Source of the DNA: UBA6197 sp047638075 | Lineage (GTDB): Bacteria > Pseudomonadota > Alphaproteobacteria > Rhodobacterales > Rhodobacteraceae | Assembly (NCBI RefSeq): GCF_047638075.1 | Contig: NZ_JBLJBV010000041.1 | Span: 22,209-86,208 of the forward strand | Reading direction: 5' to 3' | DNA: 64,000 bases | Part shown: one piece after another, positions 1-7,951 of the stretch | How the letters are laid out: every line of letters starts with the position of its first letter | Position numbering within the stretch: position 1 is the stretch's first letter | Translations under genes and position numbers: made by a program | Notes under the pieces: generated by a model | What the model was told of the DNA's origin: nothing | Seen by the model: the letters and a program-made list of their open reading frames with translations, nothing else | The model's database searches: none

Positions 1-29
1 ACGCAGCATGGCCTAGGCCCTTCTGTGCC

Positions 30-54
30 CTGCGGCCCCGTCAAGGGGCCGCAG
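30..54 (-). terminator. Stem-loop after the leftmost solute-binding protein gene
   Basis: A perfect 10-bp stem (30-39 with 45-54) closes a GTCAA loop just beyond the stop codon of the leftward gene that ends at 75. No T tract follows on the minus strand. It may be a weak terminator or a 3'-end-protecting hairpin rather than a classical rho-independent terminator. Confidence 0.5.
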
Positions 55-74
55 ATGCGTTTGAATGACCGGGG

Positions 75-1667
75 TCACTTGCGTGAATCGGGGGCTGTAT
101 CGTCAATCCAGAGGTCTTCGTAATTCTGGATCGCAAGCTCGGTCGCGTTGGCCTGCAAACCGTGCAACCAGGGCTGATAGGCCATCACCGCCTTGTTATA
201 GTTGAAAAACCAGCTTGGTGCCTCGTCTTGGACAATGTCATTGGCCTGACGCAACAGATCAAGTTTTTTGGCCTCGTCCGTCTCTGCCCCGGCTTCTTCA
301 AACAACTTGTCGAAATCCGCATTGTTGAAGGCGTCATAGTTGCACGCGCTGCGCGAGGTTTTCGAATAAAAGCACTTCAGCGCCGTGTAGGGATCGGGCC
401 CCGACACGTTCGACCACATGAACGACTGAAAGTCACCCGCAGGCACCACTTCGGCCAGAACCGAGGCCTCGACCGGCTTTGCCGTGGCGCGGATACCGGC
501 CTTGTTCAGCATCGGGATGATCGCCTCAACGATGGTTATCCCCCAGCTTTCGTTCTGCGTTGCGGTGATTTCGATATCAACACCGTCCGGGTAGCCCGCA
601 TCGGCCAAAAGCTGCTTGGCCTTGTCGGGATCATAGGCGTAGGGCACCGCGTCCTTGTTATAGGCGGGCGATGAAATCGGCAGCCAGCCGGTGGCGCGGT
701 AGGCCTTGTTCTTGACCAGCTTTTCAATGATCAGATCGGCGTTGATGGCATGGTTGAACGCCTGCCGGACCTCTTTTTTCGAGAACGGCTCGTAATCGGG
801 GTTAAAGCCGATATGGCGGGTATAAACCTCGGCTACCTCAAGGATGTGATCTTTCAGGTCAGCGTCGGCCTGATAGGCGACGTACTGCGTTGGCCCCAGC
901 ACCGAGGTGTCGATTTCCTTGTTGCGAAACGCAACATCGCGCGCCGAGGCATCCTCCAGCAGGATGATGTTGACCTTGTCCAGATAGGGTTTACCCTCTT
1001 CGTAGAACTTGTCGAATTTCTTCACCGTGATCTTGGAACCGGGGATGTTTTCTTCAAACTCGAATGGCCCCAGACCAACCGGATGGATCAAGAAATCAGG
1101 GATATCGGCCATATCCTTGGGGTAGATCGCGGCGTTGGTGCGCATCAGGTCAAAGCCGGGGTCGGTGGGTTCGTCATAGCTGATCTGAAGGGTGTGATCG
1201 TCGATCTTCTTCAGGCCCTCGATATGATCGGCCTCGCCCTTGTTGAAGGCGTCAATGCCGACCACATGCGAAAGATAGCGCGCGCCGGGAAAGGCGTTCG
1301 ACGGTTTGGCGATGCGTTCGTAGGAAAAGATGATGTCGTCGGCATCCATCGCGCGGCCATTGTGAAACAGGGCATTGTCGCGCAGCTTGTAAGTGAACAC
1401 CTTGCGGTCATCCGATACTTCCACGTCGGTCGCAAGTTCCAGTTCCGGCTTGTTGGTGTCGGAATTCCAGTCGTAAAGGCTGCGGTGAATCGCCTTGGCG
1501 GGAAATTCGTCCTGCGTTGCGGGCGAGGTGTGAACATCAAGCGTGCCGAAACTGGAGCCATAGGGCGCCACGAAATTCAGCGTGCCGCCGCTTTGCGGGT
1601 CATCCGCCCAAGCCACCGCCGATGTGCCAATCAGCATCAGGGCCGATAGTGTCAGGGATTTCATCAT
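75..1667 (-). CDS. Dipeptide/oligopeptide-type ABC transporter substrate-binding protein
   Basis: A 530-residue periplasmic binding protein of the SBP_bac_5 (DppA/OppA) family. Residues 1-22 form a Sec signal peptide (MMKSLTLSALML... ending AWA-DD). The body has the family layout: a GTLNFVAPYG start, a KVFTYKLRDNALFHNGRAMDA-like segment near residue 95, and a C-terminal lobe with PDPYTALKCFY. The family binds peptides, opines or related solutes and hands them to a DppBC-type permease. No permease gene lies next to it. The next genes rightwards are an amidohydrolase (51 bp away) and, 2.8 kb further, a full peptide importer with its own binding protein. It may share that importer, or its permease may lie left of the window. 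The substrate is not known. Confidence 0.9.
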   Translation of the reverse strand: MMKSLTLSALMLIGTSAVAWADDPQSGGTLNFVAPYGSSFGTLDVHTSPATQDEFPAKAIHRSLYDWNSDTNKPELELATDVEVSDDRKVFTYKLRDNALFHNGRAMDADDIIFSYERIAKPSNAFPGARYLSHVVGIDAFNKGEADHIEGLKKIDDHTLQISYDEPTDPGFDLMRTNAAIYPKDMADIPDFLIHPVGLGPFEFEENIPGSKITVKKFDKFYEEGKPYLDKVNIILLEDASARDVAFRNKEIDTSVLGPTQYVAYQADADLKDHILEVAEVYTRHIGFNPDYEPFSKKEVRQAFNHAINADLIIEKLVKNKAYRATGWLPISSPAYNKDAVPYAYDPDKAKQLLADAGYPDGVDIEITATQNESWGITIVEAIIPMLNKAGIRATAKPVEASVLAEVVPAGDFQSFMWSNVSGPDPYTALKCFYSKTSRSACNYDAFNNADFDKLFEEAGAETDEAKKLDLLRQANDIVQDEAPSWFFNYNKAVMAYQPWLHGLQANATELAIQNYEDLWIDDTAPDSRK

Positions 1668-1717
1668 TCGTCGTGTCCTCCGTGTTGAGTTTCATGCATT
1701 TGCTGCATGTTTGCCGT

Positions 1718-3349
1718 TCAAACCCCGGCTTGATAGACCACGCGCCCGCCCAGAATGGTCATGGCGCAATGGGTGTCATCTCGTATTTCTTCGGGCGTTG
1801 CCGTCAGCATGTTGCGCGAAAAAACCGCGATATCGGCCAGTTGCCCCGGCACCAGACGGCCCTTCACCCCCTCGGCCTTTTGTGAAAACGCCGCGTATTC
1901 GGTATAGGCCTGCAACGCCTTGCCGATCGTCACGCATTGATCCGCATCCATCACCGTGCCTTTCCAGGTCTTGCGCGTCAACATGCTGTAGATGTTCGGC
2001 CAGGGGTCGGGCTTGCAAACCGGGGCGTCGCTGCCGGTGGCGGGGTGAAAGCCCAGATCATCCCAGGTTTTCAGCGGATAGCTGGATCTTGAGCGTTCAT
2101 CGCCAAGCACCGCGATGTAGCTGTCACCGAAATCATGGATGAAAACCTGCTGCGGGCAGGGGTAGATGCCTGCGGCCTTCATGCGCCTGTGGTGGGCATC
2201 GCTGGAAAAGCCGCAATGCTCGATCCGGTGGCGGCGGTCGGGGTCGGGCTCGGCGGTCAGTGCGGCCTCATAAGCGCCGATCAACTGCCCGATGGCCGCA
2301 TCACCGATGGCATGGCAGGCCAGTTGATAGCCCATCGAATGGTATTTCTGCACAAGGTGGTTCAGCTCATTATCCTGAAGGATCTGCACGCCGGTCGTGG
2401 CATCGTCCCCCAAATAGGGCGCGCTCATCCACGCCGTGCGCCCCCCGGCGGACCCGTCAAGAAAGATCTTTACCGCGCCAACCCGCAGCATATCATCGCC
2501 CACGCCCGACACCAGCCCCGCCTCGTGGCACTGTTCCACGATGGATTTGTCCGGATCGCCCAAAAGCACCTGCCAGACCCGGACGGGAAGCCGCCCGTCA
2601 CGCTTGGCCAGATGATAGGCGCGGATTTCGTCAAACCCGGCCCCCATGCCCACCGCCGCATCCATGCAAGAGGTGATCCCCTGCGACAAAAGGTAATTGC
2701 CCGCGCGTTCCGCTGCATCCATCAGATCGTCAATCGTCGGCGTGGGGGGCGCGGCGCGCAACAGCCCTTGGGCGTTTTCCGCCAAAAGCCCGGTCAAGCG
2801 ACCATCGACCTTTTCGATCACCCCGCCCGCAGGCACCGGCGTATTCTCATCAATCCCGGCCAGCTTTAGCGCCATCGAATTGCCCAGCGAAACATGGCCG
2901 CAGGCCCGCACCAGCAACACCGGATGATCCGGCACCGCCGCATCCAGTTCGCTGCGGTCGGGGTGGCGCCCGGTGTCCAGCTTGACCTGATCATAACCGC
3001 GCGCCATCACCCAACCGCCCTTGGGCGTCGTGGCGGCCCTGTCGCGCAGCTTTTGCAAAAGCGCCGCCAGCGTGGGTGCGGAACCGGGGCTGGCATCAAC
3101 CCATTGCATTGTTTGGCCCAGTGGCATCAGATGCAGATGCGCGTCATTCAACCCCGGGGTCGCAAACTGCCCCTGCAAATCAATGACCTCAGTTTGCGGC
3201 CCGCGCAATTCCATCATCCGGGCGTCAGTGCCGGTCGCCAGTATCCGCCCCTGCCAGATTGCCACCGCCTCGCATAGCCCATCATCAAACCCGCACCAGA
3301 ACACACCATTATACATGATCATATCGGCTTGGCACGGGGATGCAGACAT
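1718..3349 (-). CDS. Amidohydrolase family 3 (YtcJ-like) metal-dependent hydrolase
   Basis: A 543-residue cytoplasmic amidohydrolase with no signal peptide. The metal-binding pattern is complete: the HLH pair of NDAHLHL at residues 71-73, the His of ACHAIGDAAIG, the His of HRIEHCGF, and the catalytic Asp of ATGSDAP. This fits the Amidohydro_3 subgroup (YtcJ and N-substituted formamide deformylase relatives), which cleaves amide or formamide bonds. I chose ATG 3349 (MSASPC) because the in-frame extension to 3421 (MYLILRIFW...) reads through the promoter region shared with the divergent peptidase gene. It sits between a peptide-binding protein gene and an aminopeptidase gene, so it probably deacylates an imported amide or peptide derivative. 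The substrate is inferred only. Confidence 0.85.
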   Translation of the reverse strand: MSASPCQADMIMYNGVFWCGFDDGLCEAVAIWQGRILATGTDARMMELRGPQTEVIDLQGQFATPGLNDAHLHLMPLGQTMQWVDASPGSAPTLAALLQKLRDRAATTPKGGWVMARGYDQVKLDTGRHPDRSELDAAVPDHPVLLVRACGHVSLGNSMALKLAGIDENTPVPAGGVIEKVDGRLTGLLAENAQGLLRAAPPTPTIDDLMDAAERAGNYLLSQGITSCMDAAVGMGAGFDEIRAYHLAKRDGRLPVRVWQVLLGDPDKSIVEQCHEAGLVSGVGDDMLRVGAVKIFLDGSAGGRTAWMSAPYLGDDATTGVQILQDNELNHLVQKYHSMGYQLACHAIGDAAIGQLIGAYEAALTAEPDPDRRHRIEHCGFSSDAHHRRMKAAGIYPCPQQVFIHDFGDSYIAVLGDERSRSSYPLKTWDDLGFHPATGSDAPVCKPDPWPNIYSMLTRKTWKGTVMDADQCVTIGKALQAYTEYAAFSQKAEGVKGRLVPGQLADIAVFSRNMLTATPEEIRDDTHCAMTILGGRVVYQAGV

Positions 3350-3390
3350 CGGATTCGGACCTCTGGATTCAGGTTCAGGCGCCCCGATCC

Positions 3391-3438
3391 TTGACCAGAA
3401 AATTCTCAATATCAAATACAAACTTGACCAATATCAAA
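3391..3438. promoter_or_regulatory. Direct repeats in the divergent promoter region
   Basis: The 10-mer CAATATCAAA occurs at 3407-3416 and again at 3429-3438, exactly 22 bp apart (two helical turns). TTGACCA also occurs twice, at 3391-3397 and 3425-3431. The stretch is AT-rich against a GC-rich background and separates the divergent amidohydrolase and aminopeptidase genes, as expected for a regulator binding one face of the helix. No regulator gene is adjacent. Confidence 0.45.
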
Positions 3439-3479
3439 AACATATGAAACCAAGGCGTACGATGGAGGGGGCCGATAAG

Positions 3480-4472
3480 ATGACAAAGACCAACCGCAAG
3501 CGGCTGCGCGCGCATGGCATTTCGCCGGGGCATTACCCCCCTGGGCCACTGAACGCGATCACCGATGTGGCGGGCGTTCTGGTTGGCCATTGCACCCTGT
3601 CAGAGGGGGCGCGCACCCGCACCGGGGCCACCGCCATCCTGCCCCACGGCGGCAATATCTTTCAAGACAAGGTGCCAGCGGCGTTGGCGGTGCTGAACGG
3701 GTTTGGCAAATTTGCCGGGGCAACGCAGATCACCGAGCTGGGCGAGATTGAGACCCCCATCTTGCTGACCAACACCCTGGCCACCGGCCGCGCGATCGAG
3801 GCGATAATCGCCCACACGCTGGCACAAAAGGGAAACGAGCATGCCGTTTCCATCAATGCCGTGGTCGGTGAAACCAACGATTCCGGGCTGAACGACATTC
3901 GCGCCCCCCGCCCGTCGGTTGCCGAAATGCGCCTAGCGCTGGAGGTTGCCACCTCTGGCGCGGTGGCCGAAGGGGGCGTTGGCGCCGGGACCGGCACCAT
4001 CGCCTTTGGGCTGAAGGGCGGCATCGGCACCGCCTCGCGCCGCGTCGGCGGCTGGACGCTGGGCGTGCTGGTGCAAAGCAATTACGGCGGGCATCTTCTG
4101 GTTGAGGGTCGCCCCGTGCCCAAGGGCGTGCCCGACCATGACGCCGATGGCTCTATCGTCATCGTCATCGCAACTGACGCGCCGCTTTGCCCGCGCAACC
4201 TTGAACGGCTGGCGCGGCGCGGCTTTGGCGGGCTGGCGCGCACGGGGGCGGCACTAAGCAACGGCTCGGGGGATTATGCGCTGGCGTTTTCAACCAACCG
4301 CAACGATGCGCGGCTGGCCAACGATGCCATGTCACCCCTGTTCGAGGCGGCGATAGAAACCACCCAAGAGGCAATCCTCAATTCCCTGACCATGGCCGTG
4401 GATACCGCTGGCTACAACGCGGCAACCAACACGCCCGCACGGGTGTGCGCGCTGCGGTTGGGGGGTGCTTGA
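3480..4472 (+). CDS. P1 family peptidase (DmpA/BapA-type aminopeptidase, S58)
   Basis: A 330-residue member of the DmpA/BapA family, N-terminal-nucleophile aminopeptidases that self-cleave at a Gly-Ser bond and then release N-terminal residues; some members act on beta-peptides. Visible family features are NAITDVAGVLVGH near the N-terminus, GLNDIRAPRPSV in the middle and the expected cleavage/nucleophile site DGSIVIVIATDAPL (Gly-Ser near residue 225, about 106 residues from the C-terminus). The start at 3480 (MTKTNRK) has a strong GGAGGGG ribosome site 8 bases upstream. There is no signal peptide, so it should act in the cytoplasm on imported peptides. It is transcribed away from the amidohydrolase gene and converges on the peptide importer operon. 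Confidence 0.88.
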   Translation: MTKTNRKRLRAHGISPGHYPPGPLNAITDVAGVLVGHCTLSEGARTRTGATAILPHGGNIFQDKVPAALAVLNGFGKFAGATQITELGEIETPILLTNTLATGRAIEAIIAHTLAQKGNEHAVSINAVVGETNDSGLNDIRAPRPSVAEMRLALEVATSGAVAEGGVGAGTGTIAFGLKGGIGTASRRVGGWTLGVLVQSNYGGHLLVEGRPVPKGVPDHDADGSIVIVIATDAPLCPRNLERLARRGFGGLARTGAALSNGSGDYALAFSTNRNDARLANDAMSPLFEAAIETTQEAILNSLTMAVDTAGYNAATNTPARVCALRLGGA

Positions 4473-4499
4473 TCAACACCTGACTTCTGCCCGATCCGG

Positions 4500-5201
4500 T
4501 TACCTTGCGGCCAGGTCGGCACGGTCAAGCGTTGCCTGAATGCGGCCACCCTGCATTCTGATTGCGCGGTCGCACATATGCCCGATCACCCCCGGATCGT
4601 GGCTGACCAACACGAAAGTCATGTTGTGCGAAGCCTTAAGATCGTTCAACAGGTTCAGGATTTCAGCCTGAATCGAGACGTCAAGCGCCGAGGTCGGTTC
4701 ATCCAGCAGTACCAGCCGCGGCTTGAGAAGCAATCCGCGCGCAATCGCAATGCGTTGCCGCTGACCCCCCGATAACTGGTGTGGATAGCGCTGCGCGATC
4801 TGCGCCGGCAGCCCCACTTCGTCCAACGCTTTTGCAACCTTCGCCGCGATCCCCTCCACCCGGCGAACAACCAGCGGCTCGCCCAGAATCCGGGCAACCC
4901 GGTGACGTGGATGAAGCGCGGAATACGGGTCTTGAAACACCATCTGTATATCATCGCGCAAAGGGCCGGTGATCTTGTGCCCCGGGCGCAGGGGCTCTGC
5001 CCCCAGCCGGATCGTGCCGGTCCAATCGGTGTTCAGCCCCCCCACAGCCCGCAAAACGGTTGTCTTGCCGCAACCCGAAGGGCCGATCAGGCCAAAGGTT
5101 TCACCTTCCTGAACGCAAAAGCTGACATCCTGCACCACACGGCGAAACTCATTTTCGATCCCGAAGGAAATATTCAGGTTCTCAACGTGCAACAGGCTCA
5201 T
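4500..5201 (-). CDS. Peptide ABC transporter ATP-binding protein (DppF-like)
   Basis: A 233-residue ATPase. Walker A is GPSGCGKTT near residue 40, the signature is LSGGQRQRIAIARG, and Walker B is LVLLDEPTSALD followed by the His switch in LVSHD. It is the last gene of a leftward operon and its ATG overlaps the stop of the preceding ATPase gene (ATGA at 5198-5201), implying translational coupling. It lacks the long C-terminal oligopeptide/dipeptide extension of many DppF proteins and ends soon after the D-loop region (about 30 residues past the His switch), slightly short for the family. It should pair with the neighbouring ATPase to power the DppBC-like permease. Confidence 0.92.
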   Translation of the reverse strand: MSLLHVENLNISFGIENEFRRVVQDVSFCVQEGETFGLIGPSGCGKTTVLRAVGGLNTDWTGTIRLGAEPLRPGHKITGPLRDDIQMVFQDPYSALHPRHRVARILGEPLVVRRVEGIAAKVAKALDEVGLPAQIAQRYPHQLSGGQRQRIAIARGLLLKPRLVLLDEPTSALDVSIQAEILNLLNDLKASHNMTFVLVSHDPGVIGHMCDRAIRMQGGRIQATLDRADLAAR

Positions 5202-6031
5202 CTGCGCCCCTCTTCACGGTCAATGACCGGCAGCTTCGTGCCATAGGTCCGCGCCGAGGGTCGGGCCCGCCACAGCGCCGACGTATAAGAGTTTTCAGAG
5301 CGCCCCAAATTCTTTGCGGCGATCTGATCGACGATCCGCCCCCCACGCATTACCAACACACGGTCCGCATAATCTGCGACCTGTTGCAGATCGTGACTGA
5401 TCAGCAGCAACCCCATGCCCATTTCGCGCGTCAAGGATCGCATCAGATCCAGCACCTGCACTTGCAGATCACGATCCAGCGCCGATGTCGCCTCATCCGC
5501 GATCAGCAATCTGGGTTCGTTGATCAACATCGCGGCAATCATCACCCGTTGCCCCATCCCCCCCGACAAGGCGCCGGGGCGGCTGCGGTAAACCCATTCA
5601 GGATCCGGCAGACCCACCTTTTCAAGCATCGAAATCGCGCGGGCGCGCCGCTGCGCTGCGGGCAGGCGCGTGTGCAAAAACAGGCTTTCCTCAACCTGCC
5701 GTCCGATCCGCAGCGCCGGGTTGAGCGAATATTTTGGGTCCTGCAAGATCAGGCCAAGCCCGTTCCCGCGCAGGCCGCGCCATTCACGGGGGCCGATCCG
5801 CGTCAGATCGCGCCCTTCGAAACACAGCCGATCAGCGGTTATGCGCGCGCGGTCCGGCAGCAGCCCCATCACCGCGCGCCCGGTCATCGACTTGCCTGAA
5901 CCGGACTCGCCTACCAGGGCGACAATCTCGCGCCCGACGGTAAACGAAACCCCGTCAACCACCGCCACAAATCCCTTTTCAGAGGGAAACGCCACCCGCA
6001 GCCCTGCAACATCCAAAAGGGGCTCAGTCAT
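5198..6031 (-). CDS. Peptide ABC transporter ATP-binding protein (DppD-like)
   Basis: A 277-residue ATPase with Walker A GESGSGKSM, signature LSGGMGQRVMIAAML and Walker B LLIADEATSALD, the hallmark set of the DppD/OppD/NikD branch. I prefer the start at 6031 (MTEPLLDV), which overlaps the permease stop codon by 8 bases. The upstream in-frame GTG at 6061 would add ten residues inside the permease gene. The C-terminus is shorter than in E. coli DppD and lacks the usual Cys-rich iron-sulfur-like tail. It works with the DppF-like ATPase encoded immediately downstream. Confidence 0.92.
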   Translation of the reverse strand: MTEPLLDVAGLRVAFPSEKGFVAVVDGVSFTVGREIVALVGESGSGKSMTGRAVMGLLPDRARITADRLCFEGRDLTRIGPREWRGLRGNGLGLILQDPKYSLNPALRIGRQVEESLFLHTRLPAAQRRARAISMLEKVGLPDPEWVYRSRPGALSGGMGQRVMIAAMLINEPRLLIADEATSALDRDLQVQVLDLMRSLTREMGMGLLLISHDLQQVADYADRVLVMRGGRIVDQIAAKNLGRSENSYTSALWRARPSARTYGTKLPVIDREEGRR

Positions 6032-6890
6032 GGCGTGGGTCAAGGATATCGCGCAGACCATCGGCCAGCAGGTTAAAGGAAAGGCTGGTCAGGAAAATCG
6101 CCCCCCCCGGCGCGGCGGCGATCCACCATTGATCAAAAATCACCTGCGTTCCCTCGGCCACCATCGAACCCCATTCTGCGGTTGGCGGCCGCACCCCCAA
6201 CCCCAGAAAGCCAAGCCCCGCCGCGGCAAGGATGATCCCGCTCATATCCAGCGCAAGCCGCACGATCGCAGAAGGAAGAACCATCGGCAGGACATGCCCC
6301 CACAGCAGGCGATTACCGCGGATACCAACCATTTCCGCGGCCGCAAGGTAATCTTTCTGCCGAAGCGCCATGGTCTCTATCCGGGCCTGGCGCGCATAGG
6401 CAGGCCAGCTTGTCAGCGCCAACGCCAACGCGCCATTCAACAGCCCCGGCCCGATGATCGCCACAAAGGCAAACGCCAGCACAAGGCGCGGAAAAGACAT
6501 CGTAATATCCGTAAGGCGCATCAGGATGCGCTGGATCAGACCCCCGAAATACCCGGCAAGAACCCCCACCAGCAGCCCGATAGGCGCCATCAGCAACACC
6601 ACTGACAGCAGCAGCAGCATCGTGGGCCGCGCCCCCCACACGATCCGCGAAAGAATATCGCGGCCAAAACCATCCGTTCCCAGCCAATGAACCGGCCCCG
6701 GCGGTGCAAGCCGGTTGGCCGTGTCCTGAAGGTTCGGGTCAAAAGGCGAAAGTACCGGCGCAAGGATCGCGATCAAAATGACAAGGGTCACACCGGCCAC
6801 GCCAAGACAGGCCGACGGCGACCGGCCCAGTTTGCGCAGCCCAAGACGCAGGCCCGATTGTTCCGGGGTGGTGACTATGGCGGTGGTCAT
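6024..6890 (-). CDS. Peptide ABC transporter permease (DppC-like)
   Basis: A 288-residue inner-membrane permease. It has an N-terminal transmembrane helix (GVAGVTLVILIAILAPVL), the conserved LGTDGFGRDILSR motif that marks DppC/OppC proteins, several further hydrophobic helices, and the EAA-type cytoplasmic loop around EMVGIRGNRLLWGHVLP. It overlaps the upstream permease gene by ATGA at 6887-6890. It forms the heterodimeric channel with the DppB-like subunit. Confidence 0.92.
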   Translation of the reverse strand: MTTAIVTTPEQSGLRLGLRKLGRSPSACLGVAGVTLVILIAILAPVLSPFDPNLQDTANRLAPPGPVHWLGTDGFGRDILSRIVWGARPTMLLLLSVVLLMAPIGLLVGVLAGYFGGLIQRILMRLTDITMSFPRLVLAFAFVAIIGPGLLNGALALALTSWPAYARQARIETMALRQKDYLAAAEMVGIRGNRLLWGHVLPMVLPSAIVRLALDMSGIILAAAGLGFLGLGVRPPTAEWGSMVAEGTQVIFDQWWIAAAPGGAIFLTSLSFNLLADGLRDILDPRHD

Positions 6891-7951
6891 ACACCCCCCG
6901 AACGTTCAGCCAGCAGGTCCGTGAAGGTATTGAGAAGAATGAACGACAAACCAATCACCAGCGTCCCCCCAAGAATGGCCGGCGTGTCCCCCGAAAACAT
7001 CGCCACCGTCAGATACCGCCCGATTCCGGGCCAGGCAAAGACGGTTTCCGTCAGGACCGCGCCTTCAAGAAGGCTCGCATAGCTTAACGCAACGATGGTG
7101 ATAAGCTGCCCAGAGATATTTGGCAAAATATGCACAAAGACCACCCGCGTGATCGACGCGCCGCGCGCCTGCGCGGTCAGGGTGTATTCCTGCCCGCGTT
7201 CAGCCAGGATCAACGCACGCGTCAGGCGCGCAATCCCCGACAAGGCATAAATCGCCAGAACCGTCGCCGGCAGGACAAGATGCGCCACCGCGCTGCGAAA
7301 GGCGCCCGGCTTGCCTGACATCCAGGTATCTATCAGCATGAAACCGGTTTGCGGTTTCACCGTATACTGGAACAGAACATCCAGCCGCCCCGGCCCCGAG
7401 GCCCATTGCAGCCGCGCATAAAAGAACAGCAAAAACAGCAGCCCCAGCCAAAAGATCGGCATCGAAAACCCGATCAGCGAGGCCACGCGCGCCACCGCGT
7501 CAACCACGCCCCCCGGCCGAATTCCCGACACGATCCCCAGCAGCAGCCCAAGGCTGGCGCCGATCACGATGGCAACCGTCGCAAGCTCGATCGTGGCGGG
7601 AAAGGTGCGCGCGATATCGGACGACACCGGTTGCCCGGTCGAAATCGAACGGCCAAGGTTTCCGGTCAGCGCCTTGGCCGCATAAATCCCGAATTGCACC
7701 GGCCATGCCCGGTCCAGCCCCAGCTCTTCGCGCGCGGCAAGATAGGTCGACTCGCTCGCGTGATCGCCCACCATCTGGAGCGCGGGGTCCACCGGCGAAA
7801 GCCGCGTCATGGCAAAGGTCGCCACCGTCAGCCCCAGCACGGTCAACGCCACGCCCAGGGCCCAGTGCAGCCCGCCCCGAAAAATGCGCGCCCTGCGTTG
7901 GGCCGCAACGCGACGCGGGGCGGGGCTGTTTTCCGGGGCGGCGGTTGGCAC
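6887..7951 (-). CDS. Peptide ABC transporter permease (DppB-like)
   Basis: A 354-residue permease. It has a basic cytoplasmic N-terminus of about 25 residues, a first helix (ALGVALTVLGLTVATFAM), the DppB-type first periplasmic region with ELGLDRAWPVQFG, and a late EAA loop (ARGASITRVVFVHILPN). It starts with GTG at 7951, directly after the TAA of the binding-protein gene (TAAGTG), so its translation is probably coupled. It is the partner of the DppC-like permease. Confidence 0.92.
   Translation of the reverse strand: MPTAAPENSPAPRRVAAQRRARIFRGGLHWALGVALTVLGLTVATFAMTRLSPVDPALQMVGDHASESTYLAAREELGLDRAWPVQFGIYAAKALTGNLGRSISTGQPVSSDIARTFPATIELATVAIVIGASLGLLLGIVSGIRPGGVVDAVARVASLIGFSMPIFWLGLLFLLFFYARLQWASGPGRLDVLFQYTVKPQTGFMLIDTWMSGKPGAFRSAVAHLVLPATVLAIYALSGIARLTRALILAERGQEYTLTAQARGASITRVVFVHILPNISGQLITIVALSYASLLEGAVLTETVFAWPGIGRYLTVAMFSGDTPAILGGTLVIGLSFILLNTFTDLLAERSGGV

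Noticed and set aside
750..1649. Long rightward open frame of about 300 codons
   Set aside because: It is the antisense shadow of the solute-binding protein gene. Its protein has no family pattern and no ribosome site.
3021..3479. N-terminal extension of the P1 peptidase frame
   Set aside because: It runs through the divergent amidohydrolase gene and promoter; the strong GGAGGGG site serves ATG 3480.
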